Assembly: GCA_030526225.1 (NCBI GenBank)
Contig: JAUNDF010000013.1
Coordinates: forward strand, 1 to 34,866
Source of the DNA: Clostridia bacterium
GTDB taxonomy: Bacteria > Bacillota > Clostridia > Christensenellales > Aristaeellaceae
Length of the DNA stretch: 34,866 bases
Direction of reading: 5' to 3'
In this document: piece by piece, positions 1 through 9,587 of the stretch
Layout of the letters: the number at the start of each line of letters is the position of its first letter
Position numbering within the stretch: the first letter of the stretch is position 1
Notes under the pieces: generated by a model
Told to the model about the DNA's origin: nothing
What the model saw: only the letters and a program-made list of their open reading frames with translations
Databases searched by the model: none
Made by a program: the position numbers and the translations under genes

Positions 1-86
1 TTGCCTCCGATGCCTCCAACTTCGTCAACGGCCACGTGCTGTACGTGGACGGCGGCATTCTGGCCTATATCGGCAAGCAGCCGTAA
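1..86 (+). CDS. short-chain dehydrogenase/reductase, C-terminal end (gluconate 5-dehydrogenase-like)
   Basis: Only the last 27 codons are in the window, in the frame starting at base 3 and ending with TAA at 84-86. The residues include FVNGHVLYVDGGILAYIG, a typical SDR C-terminus: the G-x-x-L-x-V-D-G-G strand closes the Rossmann fold near the cofactor site. The ILAYIGKQP tail resembles sugar-acid dehydrogenases such as gluconate 5-dehydrogenase. SDR membership is well supported; the substrate is a guess because the catalytic Tyr-x-x-x-Lys lies outside the window. A hairpin terminator follows about 45 bases later, so this is the last gene of its unit. Confidence 0.7.
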   Translation, partial: ASDASNFVNGHVLYVDGGILAYIGKQP

Positions 87-130
87 CGGGCTTCGGATGA
101 AGATGCGTTGATTTGTTTCATACGACAAAA

Positions 131-166
131 GACTCCCAAGGCACAATGCCAAGGGAGCCTTTTTTG
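131..166. terminator. intrinsic terminator between convergent genes
   Basis: An inverted repeat (CTCCC and GGCA on one side, TGCC and GGGAG on the other, with an AA/AA internal loop) is followed by TTTTTT on the plus strand. On the minus strand it is followed by TCTTTTG. It lies between the dehydrogenase end and the surface-protein end, so it probably serves both. Confidence 0.75.
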
Positions 167-205
167 TATGCGCTTTCTGCGGGAAGGGGAGGCTGCTTCG
201 GGGCA

Positions 206-3200
206 TCAGCCCTTGCGGCGCTTCCTCATCACCAGCAGTGCGGTGCCGGAGAGCACCAGCCCAAGCATCCACAGCAGGGGCGCGGCGCTGTCGCCGGTCA
301 GGGGGAGGGGCTTGCGGAAGACGGGCTCGGCAATCACCGGACCCTCGGGCATGGTGAAGCTGTCGCCGGGGAGGATGGTATCGCCGGTGCCGGAGACAGG
401 CACGGATGCGGAGGCGGAGGCCAGCAGGGTCATGGCCTTGGGCATGGCGGTATCCATGCGGACGACCCAGTAGGCCAGCACATAATCCTCCAGCAGCTTG
501 CTGTCGGGGCGCAGGGTGATGACGGTGCCGGGCAGTGCGGAATCGATGAAGCTGCCGCTGCTGTCATGGGCGGTGCCGCGCATCACCTGCACGCTGTAGC
601 GGAACACGGCCTTGGCGGTGAGCGTTTGGGCGGGCATGGTCAGCTCGATGGTATTGCCCACGGCCTGTGCATCGGGGATGTCGGGGGACAGCTCCCAATG
701 GTCGTAGGTGCGCTTGGCGTTGTTGCTGACAGGCTTCAGGGTGATGCGCTCGCCTGCGTAGGCGGTGGTCACGGCCTGACCGCCTGCATTGTGGGCGGTG
801 CCGTTGGTTACGGCGATGGGGTAGCGGGGCGCAGGAACGATGACCGGCTCAATGGTGACATCGCTGTAGGGCATGGTGAAGGTTACGGTCTTGTCCGTGC
901 TGCCCGCAGGGGTGATGTCGTTGAGGGGCAGGCCGGCAGGGCTGGTCTGCCACTGCTGCAGCTGCTGGCTCAGGGGAACGGGCACGGTGACGGTGATGGT
1001 CTTGCCGGGGTGGAACTTGTTCTGCCCGATGTCGCTGACGGTGACCAGCGTGCAGTTTACAGCGGTAACGGTGTATTCCTGCAGGCGGTAGTCGATGGTG
1101 TAGGTGAAGGTCACCTCATCGCTGTCAAGCCAGCCGGAGCGGGTGGTCTTGACGGTCACCGTCCAGGTGACGGCCTTGTCCTGCTCGCCCGTCAGGCGAA
1201 GGGCGACAGCGTTGGAAGCGGAGCCGGTGAGAACATTGGGGTTGGTGTCGTTGACAGCGTAGTATTCCACCTTAAAGCCGGTACCGGAGGTGAAGGTGAA
1301 ATCCGTATCCACGGCATAGGTGGTGCCGGTGGCCTTGTCGGCGGCGGGCACGGCGCACTTGTTCTGGTTCAGGAAGGCCTTGGCTTCCACCGCATTGCCG
1401 GGCATGGTGAAGGTGTAGACGAGGTCGGTTGTTGTATCCGTGTAGTCTGTCCCTTCCGCGGCGGGATACCGGCGGCGGCCCCAGTGGTCGAAGGTGTTGT
1501 CCGTCAGCAACTCCGGCGCAACCTGCAGCGTGACATCGGTGCCGGGCAATGCGCTCTTAATCAGCTGATCCTGATCGTTGTAGGCACAGCCGTTGATGAC
1601 ATTGAGGACATAGCTGAAGTGGGCCTTGCCGTGGAGCTTTGCATGGGGCATGGAAACGTAGAGGTACTTGCCCTCCTGCTCGGTGGAGAGGGGGACACTG
1701 GGGTCGGTTTCGGTGGTCCAGTGGTCGAAGAGCCGGGCGGCATCGTTGGGGTCGGGGACGAAGGTGATGCAGTCATCCGGCAGGGCGTAGACGGCCACGC
1801 TGCCATCGGGGTTGTAGGCGGTGCCGTTTTCCACGGTGACGGGGTACTTGTCGGCAAAGTTAGCCGTGACGGTAACGCCGCCCTGCAGCCGTGTATCGGA
1901 GGGCATGCGGACGGATGCGAGCATGCTGCCGCGGTCATTCAGCTCGGCATAGTTGGTGCCGGTCCAGCCGAAGAAGAATTCCGTTTCGTTGCCGGCCGTA
2001 TCCTTGGCAAGGTCCCTTGCCTGAATGCTGACCAGCTGACCGGCGTACACCTTGACAATATAGCCGTCGGCGGTTGGTGTAGCGTCGGGCAAAAGGTTGC
2101 CGTCTGCATCCACGGGCTTGCCGTTGACAACCGTCAGGTCATACTTGGTCTGTCCTACCACATTTGCGGTGATGCGCACATGGTCGTAGGGCATGGTGAA
2201 GGTGTAGATCTTTGAGCCGGCGGTGGAGGATTTCTGGTTCAGCTGCAGGTTTTTGGGCTCGGTGACAAAGTTGTTATAATCAAACACGTAACCGGCGGGA
2301 ATCGGCACTTCGATTTCCACTGTGTCGCCGGGATGGAACCAGTCGAATTCAGCGCCTGCAGGGCTTTCGGTAAGACGGTTGCAGTTGATGGTTTCCACCG
2401 AGAAGTACCGCTGGCTGTAGTCGATGGTGTAGGTGTAGGTCACCTCATCGCTGGGCAGCCAGCCCTCGCGGGTGGTTTGGGCGGTGCCTGTCCAGGTGAC
2501 CACGCGGCCCAGTTCACCGCTCAGGAAGACGGTGGCGGCGGTGGTGCCGGAGCCGGCGGCAATGGCGCCCTTGCCGTCCTCAAAGGAGCAATCCACCTTG
2601 AAGCCTTCGCCGGCGGTGAAGGTGGCATCGAAGTCACGGTCATAGATAGCGCCGGAGGGATGGCTGGGCGTGGGAGCCGGGCACTTGAACTGGGTGAATT
2701 CAAAGAGCAGATACACGTTGCCGTTAATCATGGTGAAGGAGGCGTTGTTGTCCTTCACCTGCAGATCGGGGATGGCCTGCTCCACAGGTGCCTTGTCGGT
2801 ATCCCACTTCACAGCCACGGAGTGGTACTGCTTGGAGGGTACGGGGAGGCTCACCTTATCGCCAGCGTTGTAGCGGCCCACCAGTCTGGCGGTGGTTTCA
2901 TCCGAGGTGCGCACATACACCTCATACTGGCTGGTCACAGGAACGATGCTGAAGGATGCGGTGTCGCTGAAGGTGCCGTACCACATGGTGTTTGCGATGA
3001 TGTTGGCACCCTTGTCATCCACATCGATGTGGTGATAGAACAGCTTTTCGGGGCCGGAGTAGCTGTTATCCATCTGGGCGCGGGCAGGCTTGCCTGCGGG
3101 CAGGGGCTTGCCGTCGTCGTAGTAGATGGCGCCGCCCATGTTCTCGTGCTCCAGATGCAGCTGCACATCCTCCACCTTTTCGCCGTTGTTGGGGTTGAAC

Positions 3201-6200
3201 TCCAGCACACCGCCGTTGGTCAGCTTGACGGGCGTTCTTGCGCCGTTTCTGTCCACCACGGTGGCAGTGAGGTAGGGAATCTTCACATCCCACTTGGGGG
3301 CATCGTAGTAGTAATAGTAGGTCTGATCTACGGAGGCCCTGTCAGGCTCGGTGTAATAGTAGTAATCCTGTGCGCGGAGCCATGCGTAGATGTAGTCGGG
3401 GGTGTGGTTCTGGGCAATCAGGTCCACATTCGCCCACATGGTGCCGAACTGCACCAGATAGTCGTTGATGTAGGAGCCGTTGACCTTGTAGATGTCGTTC
3501 TTGTCGGGGTAGTTGCGCACGTTGGTCAGGTCGCCGTCCAGCAGGCCCACGGCCACGCGGCCCAGAGCGCCGATGTCACTTTGGCTCATCAGATTCCGGT
3601 CCACCTTGACGGTTTCCATCAGAATGGTGGACATGGCATCCTGCTTGGAGATGATATCGCTGCCGTAGGCGATGTAGCCCAGCAGGAAGGAGCCGATGCC
3701 GGCGAAGCCCTTGACGGACAAGATGCTGTCCACAAACTGGTCCTTCAGATTGCCCAGCATGTCGTGGTTCATCAGCTCGAAAACGCGGGCAAGGGCGGAC
3801 TGGGAGTAGTTGGCAACATACAGGTTTCGGGTGTCGCGGCTGCCGTTCTCCAGCCATGTAGCCGCCCGGAAGGTGAAGTCATCCAGCCAGTCGGACAGCT
3901 GAATATCGTTGCGGCCCACCTTTTTGGTGTAGCCCTTGCCGAACAGGGTTTCCTTCAGGTTGAAGGTGGCAAGGTGGAAGTAATCGTCAAAGTGCAGCGT
4001 GGGGTCGGTGGCGGCCAGCTGCTGGCGCATCACATTCTTGACGGCGGTATAATCCGCGCTGCCCACGGGGTAATCGTCGTTATCAGCCCGGAAGGTGGCC
4101 TGCGGCGTACCGGCGGGGGTCAGCTGATTGGAATGGCTGCGGGTGTAGGCATAGGGGGTGCGGGAGCCGCTGCCGGGGATGAAGTGGTCCACGCCGTAGC
4201 GCTGGAAGCCCAGCTCGTGCATGGCGGCACGGGGCACCACGTCGCCCTTGTTGATGATGTTGTGCAGGGAGGAGTAGTTGCCCGTATCCTTGGATGCAAT
4301 GCCGCCCTGAGGTGCCTCAAAGTGGTAGCCGTACACGGCATTGCCGAGACCGGCGTACTTATCCACCAGAGATTTGGCCACCAGGTTGGAGGTGGCACCG
4401 GCGCGGGAATAGCCCACAACCCAGAAGCGAATCTTGCCGCTGTTGACCTTTTCGCGGAGGCCGTGGAGGTCGATGTAGGCCTCCACATCGCCCAGCACCT
4501 TGTCAGCGGCATCGCGGAAGCCGTTATGCTCCGTGGTGTAATCGCTGCCCATGGTCACGTTGCTGGCCCATTCGGATTCGTAGCCTGCGCCGCGCACGGC
4601 AATGGGAATCAGCACATAGCCGGTATCCTCGCCCTCGATGGCGGTGCCGTTTTTGTAAACATTGCCCTTCAGCGCCTTCTGGCCGATGGCCACGCCGATG
4701 GAGTTCGTTTCGGGCTTGTACAGGTAGCTGTCGCGGATGTAGGTCTTTTCGTCATCACAGCCGATGTCGGCCAGCAGCTGCTTGACATTGCCGAACTGGT
4801 TGAGGTAGTCGATGTACACATTGCCGGAATCGTAGAATTTGCCGGAGTTGAAGGCACTGATGGCCAGCCGGATGGACATGGTGGCCAGCTGCTCGCTGTA
4901 CCGCTCGGGCTTTTCAAAGAAGTAGCCGTCGGAATAGAAGTACATGCCCAGCCGGGTCAGGTTGATATCGCCCCGGCCATAGCCGCGGTACACATGCCAG
5001 TAGCCATAGATGCCCACATCGGTGTTGTCGCGGTCAACATAGTACCAGCGGTAGGGGTCCATGGCCACCTGACCGGTGGTGGCGGTGCGGGGAGATGCCT
5101 GATGGGGCGACAGCTGCATCTGGGTGATGGGATTAAGGGTGCCGTCATACTTGGTGCCCTTGCCGTGAACCAGATGGCGGAATTCCTTGGTGTTGTTGGG
5201 GTCCTGTCCCCAGAAAACCGTGGGGGTTGAGCTGCCTTCCGCTGCAAGGTCGGAATGGAAGATGCTGTCGTTGTAGCTGCCGTCGGTATAGGTCAGCACG
5301 CGGTTGGAGGTGGAATCCACGCGCACCCACACCTCGGAGCCGCCGCCGGGCACGCTGGCCAGATATGCCATGCGGCCCATGGTGCCGGAATCTGCCAGAT
5401 GCAGGTTGGATTTCTGACCGTTATAGAGGGTGTTGCCCTTGATTTTCACCACGCCGTCCAGATACAGCTTGGGGGTGTACACGATGTTGCTGTTGTCCAC
5501 CCAAACACCGGCGCCCTTGTCGGTTGCCTGGTTCTGCTCAATGCTGCAGTTGCGGATGGCGCAGTCCTCCTGCCGGATGAACACGCCGCCGCCGGTTGAG
5601 CTGGCCTTGTTGCGGGAAATCTGGCCGCCCTCAATCACGTTCTCGGTGGAGCCGACATAAATGCCGCCGCCCTCCTTGGCGCTGTTGAACACGAAGGCGC
5701 TGTCTTCCAGGGTGATGGTGGCGCCTGCGGTGTCATTTTCCAGGAAGATGCCGCCGCCCTTGCCGTCGGTGAAGTTGTGGGAGATGCGGCTGTTTGTCAG
5801 GGTGATTTTGCACTTGCTGCTGTTATCGGCAGAGATGGCACCGCCGCCCTGCTTGGCAAAGTTGTGAATCAGGGAGCAGTTGGTCAGCTCCACCTCGGCT
5901 TCCTTGCCGCGCTCCAGATAGATGGCGCCGCCGGTGCCGTAGGACTTCATATACGTATCGGCCACGTTGCCGGCCACGGTAACGTCATTCATGACCAGCT
6001 TGGCCTTTTTCTTCAATGTAAAGGCGCCGCCGTAGTCACTGTCGGTGGCACCGCCGGTAATCAGCGCGCCGACAATCAGGTTGCCGGTGGCGGACGTGTT
6101 GTACTCCCACAAATCGTACCGGACGATGTTGCCGGCGCGGATCTGGGGGGCATCGCCATCGGAGGAGCCGTTGATGACCAGCATGGCCTCTTCATTCAGC

Positions 6201-6583
6201 AGGATGATAGAGCCATTGCCGCTGGAGTCGCTGGCTTCCAGCGGATTGCCGTGGTTGATGGCGTTGCGGTTGATCATGTAGCCATGCATGTTCAGCCCGA
6301 TCACGCGCTTTTCGGGGACCTACAGCCGTCCGGTTGTGGTCCAGTCCGCCAGCATATCGATGACGGGGTAGGGCTGCTTGCGGTCCTGGGGCGCGGCACT
6401 CACCGCAGCATTCCAGGCTTCCGCGTAGCTTGTATAGTTTGTGGTGCCGATTCTGGCCACATACACAGGGTCGGCCAGTGCCGCCAGCTGCGCCACGGGG
6501 AGCATGTGCAGCACCATGGTGAGCATCAGCACCAATGAGGCAATCCTGAGCGCAAACTGTCTGCGCCGGGAACGGTTTATCAC
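206..6583 (-). CDS. giant cell-wall-anchored surface protein with in-frame amber codon (beta-helix, lipase-like domain, beta-repeats, LPLTG anchor)
   Basis: Read through one TAG (6322-6320, codon 88), this is about 2,125 residues. The GTG start at 6583 sits six bases after GGAGGG; ATG 6589 directly abuts that site. Residues 1-37 are a signal peptide (RSRRRQ basic start, long hydrophobic core, AALA). About 95-420 are short Gly-rich repeats (GGAIY, GGGIFLEN, GGGIYVGS), typical of a right-handed parallel beta-helix. Near 720 is GYSRAGA, a G-x-S-x-G nucleophile elbow, inside a region resembling lipase-class alpha/beta hydrolases. From about 1,330 there are repeated modules of the type 'VxNGxAxxxxG ... 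FDHW ... FTMP', like the bacterial InlB-type B-repeat. The C-terminus has LPLTG, a hydrophobic helix and RKRRKG, so sortase should attach it to peptidoglycan. Likely role: adhesion or hydrolysis of an external lipid or glycan; the substrate is unknown. Apart from the TAG no lesion is seen over 6.3 kb. Confidence 0.8.
6320..6322 (-). other. in-frame TAG inside the surface protein gene
   Basis: The signal-peptide part ends DWTTTGRL then TAG, and the same frame continues VPEKRVIGLNMHGYMINRN with no other stop for 2,038 codons. The only start candidate after the TAG close to it is GTG 6304, which has no Shine-Dalgarno site and would give a surface protein without a signal peptide. The protein therefore makes sense only if the TAG is read through, or if it is a recent mutation or an error. 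Confidence 0.85.
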
Positions 6584-6599
6584 AATCATCCCTCCATTA

Positions 6600-6626
6600 C
6601 AGCCGCATCGCCATGTGATGTGGCTG
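6600..6626 (-). other. 5' leader hairpin of the surface protein mRNA
   Basis: A 10-bp inverted repeat with one G-T pair (CAGCCGCATC ... GATGTGGCTG, 7-base loop) lies directly before the GGAGGG ribosome site. It has no T-run, so it is not a terminator. It may stabilise the mRNA or affect translation; this is inference. Confidence 0.4.
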
Positions 6627-6716
6627 CGGATACATATACTTATACAAATTAAGTAATATTCGGCATGGGATGTGGAAATTTCTGCCAAATGCGGGGGAAA
6701 AAGCATAAAGAAATCA

Positions 6717-6757
6717 ATAAAAAACCAGCCCGGCGGCGATGGAGCCGGGGGCTGGTT
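6717..6757 (-). terminator. terminator of the acetolactate synthase gene
   Basis: On the minus strand AACCAGCCC pairs with GGGCTGGTT over nine bases, with a further inner GC stem, followed by TTTTTTATT. It lies 27 bases after the acetolactate synthase stop codon and before the surface protein gene. Confidence 0.9.
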
Positions 6758-6783
6758 AAATGGGTGTGGGGATTTTGCCGCGC

Positions 6784-8436
6784 TTACGCTTCCCCCCACT
6801 TTTCCGTCAATTCCTTCAGCCGCTTGGTCAGCAGCACGTTTTCGCCGTAGTCCACGGGGCAGTCGATGACGGCGGGGACGCTCTGGCGGAAGGCTTCCTG
6901 CAGGGTGGGGAGCAGGTCTTCGGTGCGCTCTACTCTGTAGCCCTTGCAGCCCATGCTTTCGGCCAGGGCGACAAAGTCGGGGTTGGTGAAGGCGGTCATG
7001 TTGGCGTGGCCGTAGCGGTCGTTCTGCTTCCATTGAATCAGGCCGTAGGCGCTGTCGTTGAAAATCAGGGTGACGAAGGGCAGCTGCTCCCGCACGGCTG
7101 TTTCCAGCTCCTGACAGTTCATCATAAAGCCGCCGTCGCCGGTTACGGCCAGCACGCGCTTGTCGGGATGCAGCAGCTTGGCGGCCAGCGCACCGGGGAC
7201 GGCAATGCCCATGGTCGCAAAGCCATTGGAAATCAGGCAGGTGTTGGGCTCATCGCACAGGTAGTGGCGGGCAATCCACATTTTGTGCGCGCCCACATCG
7301 CTGAGCAGGATATCCCCGGCGCCCATCACCTTGCGGACATCGCCCAGAATGCGCTGGGGCTTGACGGGGTAGCCTTCATCCGCGCTGCAGGCTGCGTATT
7401 CCTGCAGCATTGCCTGCCGCAGGGCGAAGGCGTATTCCGGCTCCTGAATGCGCACGGTCAGCTGGCTGAGATGGCGCAGAGTTTCTGCCATATCACCCAC
7501 CACCTCAATGGCGGGGGGATAGCAGCGGTTGACATGGGCGGCGCCGGTGGAAACGTGGATAATCTGCTTGTCCAGCCGTGTATCCAGCCGGGCGGGGGAC
7601 AGCTCTACTATATCATAGCCCACGCACAGCAGCACATCAGCCCGGTCCAGCAGCAAATCCTGATAATCCCGCTGGGGGATGCCGATGGTGCCAAGCGCGT
7701 AGGGGTCATCGCTGGGGATGACACCCTTGGCCATCATGGTGTTGACCACAGGGATTTTGGCGCCATGGGCCAGTGCCATGATTTCCCGGGTGATGCCTGC
7801 CCGGGCGGCATCGGCCCCCACCAGCATCACAGGGCTGGCGGCGCGGGCAAGGATTTTGGCGGCCTGAGCGATGGTTTCCAAATCGGCGTATTCCGGCTTG
7901 CGGTGCTGGGGAAGCATGGGTCGGATGCCCTGCGGCACCTCCATTTTGGCCACATCCACCGGCAGGTCGATGTGGGTGGCGCCCATTTTACCCTCCTGCT
8001 GGGCATACTTGAAGGCCAGCCGCACGATTTCCGTGATGCTGTCCGGGCGCATGACCAGCTTGGTGCGCTTGGTGATGGGCTCAAACAGCTTGGCCAAATC
8101 AAGATACTGATGGCCGGTGATGTGCATCCGTTCGGAGGACACCTGACCGGTGATGGCCACCAGCGGCGCGCCGTCGGAATTGGCATCGGCCACGCCGGTA
8201 ATCAGGTTGGTGGCACCGGGGCCGAGGGTGGACAGGCACACGCCGGCCCTGCCCGTCAGGCGGCCATAGACATCAGCCATAAAGGCGGCACCCTGCTCGT
8301 GGCGGGTGGTGATAAACCGAATGGGGGAGGCGGCAAGGGCTTCAATCAGCTCCAGGTTCTCTTCTCCGGGGATGCCGAAGACATATTCCACGCCCTCGGC
8401 CAACAGGCTTTCAACCAGCATTTCGGCAACATTCAT
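6784..8436 (-). CDS. alsS: acetolactate synthase, catabolic AlsS-like (TPP-dependent)
   Basis: 550 residues, the usual full length for this family. It joins two pyruvates into 2-acetolactate with loss of CO2, in the cytoplasm. Near residue 48 is TTRHEQGAAFMADVYGR, holding the catalytic Glu that activates thiamine diphosphate; STLGPGATNL follows near 75. Near 430 is VTGDGGFMMNCQELET, the GDG...N metal/TPP-binding motif. There is no neighbouring small regulatory subunit gene and no alsD decarboxylase in the window, so the catabolic (acetoin or pH-balancing) type is more likely than the biosynthetic IlvB type, but a benzoylformate-decarboxylase or glyoxylate-carboligase relative cannot be fully excluded. 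The ATG has AGGAGG eleven bases upstream. The leader carries its own promoter and a terminator-like hairpin, suggesting attenuation. Confidence 0.8.
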   Translation of the reverse strand: MNVAEMLVESLLAEGVEYVFGIPGEENLELIEALAASPIRFITTRHEQGAAFMADVYGRLTGRAGVCLSTLGPGATNLITGVADANSDGAPLVAITGQVSSERMHITGHQYLDLAKLFEPITKRTKLVMRPDSITEIVRLAFKYAQQEGKMGATHIDLPVDVAKMEVPQGIRPMLPQHRKPEYADLETIAQAAKILARAASPVMLVGADAARAGITREIMALAHGAKIPVVNTMMAKGVIPSDDPYALGTIGIPQRDYQDLLLDRADVLLCVGYDIVELSPARLDTRLDKQIIHVSTGAAHVNRCYPPAIEVVGDMAETLRHLSQLTVRIQEPEYAFALRQAMLQEYAACSADEGYPVKPQRILGDVRKVMGAGDILLSDVGAHKMWIARHYLCDEPNTCLISNGFATMGIAVPGALAAKLLHPDKRVLAVTGDGGFMMNCQELETAVREQLPFVTLIFNDSAYGLIQWKQNDRYGHANMTAFTNPDFVALAESMGCKGYRVERTEDLLPTLQEAFRQSVPAVIDCPVDYGENVLLTKRLKELTEKWGEA

Positions 8437-8459
8437 GGGCTTTTCCTCCTGATAAAATC

Positions 8460-8501
8460 AAAAAAAGGATGGCATGCGCGTTTTCCGCGCCGCTCATCCT
8501 T
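8460..8501 (-). terminator. terminator-like hairpin at the extreme 5' end of the alsS leader
   Basis: On the minus strand AAGGATG pairs with CATCCTT, with an inner GCGCG/CGCGC stem around a GAAAA loop, followed by TTTTTTT. It begins about five bases after the predicted start of transcription. No gene lies upstream on this strand that it could terminate, so it is a candidate attenuator of alsS itself. Confidence 0.65.
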
Positions 8502-8512
8502 GAACGGATATC

Positions 8513-8540
8513 AGTATACTCCATCTGGGGGAAAAGTCAA
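8513..8540 (-). promoter_or_regulatory. promoter of alsS
   Basis: Minus-strand TTGACT (8540-8535), a 16-base spacer and TATACT (8518-8513). The predicted transcription start is near 8506, about 70 bases before the ATG. Confidence 0.75.
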
Positions 8541-8602
8541 TCCATATAGTGGAAGAAAATTTATTTCATTAAAGTATATGCATGTATCCAATGCACACTT
8601 TC

Positions 8603-8678
8603 ACAAAATGCAGGAAAATTCACAAAATTGTTTTCGTTTTGCATTTTACAAAAATAATGCTTGCAAAATAAACAAAAT
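8603..8678. repeat. four iterated ACAAAA(A/T) motifs upstream of the amino acid importer
   Basis: ACAAAAT occurs at 8603, 8622 and 8672, and ACAAAAAT at 8648, in an AT-rich stretch between the divergent alsS and importer promoters. The last copy lies inside the importer promoter spacer. It could be a regulator binding array or simple AT-rich bias. Apart from the promoters, nothing else was seen in this 350-base gap. Confidence 0.35.
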
Positions 8679-8689
8679 CGTGCTATCAT
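8661..8689 (+). promoter_or_regulatory. promoter of the amino acid ABC importer operon
   Basis: TTGCAA (8661-8666), a 17-base spacer and TATCAT (8684-8689). The predicted start near 8696 gives a leader of about 90 bases. Confidence 0.75.
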
Positions 8690-8729
8690 CCAAATTGTTC
8701 CGATGATGGAATGAGAAAAGTACGGCAAA

Positions 8730-8757
8730 GGCGTCGGAGCGAAGAAGCTTCGGCGCC
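8730..8757 (+). other. leader hairpin of the amino acid importer operon
   Basis: An 11-bp stem (GGCGTCGGAGC with GCTTCGGCGCC, two G-U pairs) closes a GAAGAA loop in the leader. No T-run follows, so it is not a standard terminator. Its role is unknown. Confidence 0.5.
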
Positions 8758-8784
8758 TCTGCGTTTATAATGGGAGTGATGGTC

Positions 8785-9507
8785 TTGATTCAAATCAACA
8801 ACTTGCACAAAAACTTCGGCAATCTGGAGGTGCTCAAGGGCATCGACCTGCATGTGAAGAAGGGTGAGAAGCTGGTCATTATCGGGCCCAGCGGCTCCGG
8901 CAAAAGCACGCTCATCCGCTGCATGAATGGTTTGGAACCCGTCAGCGAGGGCACGGTGACCATCGACGGCAAACCCATGAATCAGAAAAATCGGGCGGGG
9001 CTGAACAGGGAGTACTCCTCCATGGTGTTCCAGCAGTTCAACCTCTATCCGCACCTGACCGTGCTGGATAACCTGACGCTGGCCCCCACCCGGCTGAAGA
9101 AGGTCCCCAAGAAGGAAGCCGAGGAGCTGGCCATGGAAAACCTGAAGCGGGTGGGTCTGGCCCACAAGGCCAACGTGTACCCCACCACCCTCTCCGGCGG
9201 CCAGCAGCAGCGCATCGCCATCGCCCGGGCGCTGACCATGAAGAACCCCATCATCTACTTTGACGAGCCCACCTCCGCCCTTGACCCTGAAATGGTCAAG
9301 GAGGTGCTGGACATCATGGTGGAACTGGGCAAGGAAGAAATCACCATGGTCACGGTAACCCACGAAATGGGCTTCGCCAAGGAGGTGGCCGACCGGGTCA
9401 TCTTCTGTGATGAGGGCAAGATTCTGGAGGAGGGCACCCCGGAGCACTTCTTCGAAAACCCCGAGCAGGAGCGCACCAAGGCGTTCCTTTCCAAGATTCT
9501 GCGGTAA
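8785..9507 (+). CDS. glnQ: polar amino acid ABC transporter, ATP-binding protein (GlnQ-like)
   Basis: About 240 residues, full length for the family. It hydrolyses ATP on the cytoplasmic side to power the two permeases encoded downstream. Walker [10 protein letters not shown] lies near residue 32, the signature TLSGGQQQR near 130, Walker [13 protein letters not shown] near 152, and a switch His in [10 protein letters not shown] near 190. The TTG at 8785 is preferred because GGGAG lies eight bases upstream and it gives the usual family N-terminus ([17 protein letters not shown]); ATG 8770 and ATG 8779 lack a well-placed ribosome site. It is first in the order ATPase, binding protein, permease, permease. 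The closest families import glutamine, glutamate/aspartate or cystine; sequence alone does not choose between them. Confidence 0.9.
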   Translation: MIQINNLHKNFGNLEVLKGIDLHVKKGEKLVIIGPSGSGKSTLIRCMNGLEPVSEGTVTIDGKPMNQKNRAGLNREYSSMVFQQFNLYPHLTVLDNLTLAPTRLKKVPKKEAEELAMENLKRVGLAHKANVYPTTLSGGQQQRIAIARALTMKNPIIYFDEPTSALDPEMVKEVLDIMVELGKEEITMVTVTHEMGFAKEVADRVIFCDEGKILEEGTPEHFFENPEQERTKAFLSKILR

Positions 9508-9587
9508 GCCTTCTATTCTATATTCTTTCAATCGCTGACCGCGAAGGGCGGTTTCCGATAAACACAAAAATCAAGGAGGAAATGACA

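Noticed and set aside
113-2215. 700-residue reading frame on the plus strand opposite the surface protein
   Set aside because: Composition is dominated by Gly, Val, Ala and His as expected from the reverse of a GC-rich gene; no ribosome site or family motif. The minus strand has clear domains.
2333-5230. 965-residue reading frame on the plus strand
   Set aside because: Same shadow effect opposite the surface protein; no recognisable motif, no promoter.
206-6304. Surface protein starting at GTG 6304, after the TAG
   Set aside because: No Shine-Dalgarno site and no signal peptide, although the protein has a sortase anchor; the upstream in-frame part supplies both the start and the signal peptide.
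6760-8706. 648-residue reading frame opposite alsS
   Set aside because: It runs through the alsS leader and terminator and has no domain; alsS on the minus strand is unambiguous.
8578-8706. Small plus-strand ORF beginning near 8578 (about 42 codons)
   Set aside because: No ribosome site, AT-rich promoter DNA, and it overlaps the importer promoter.
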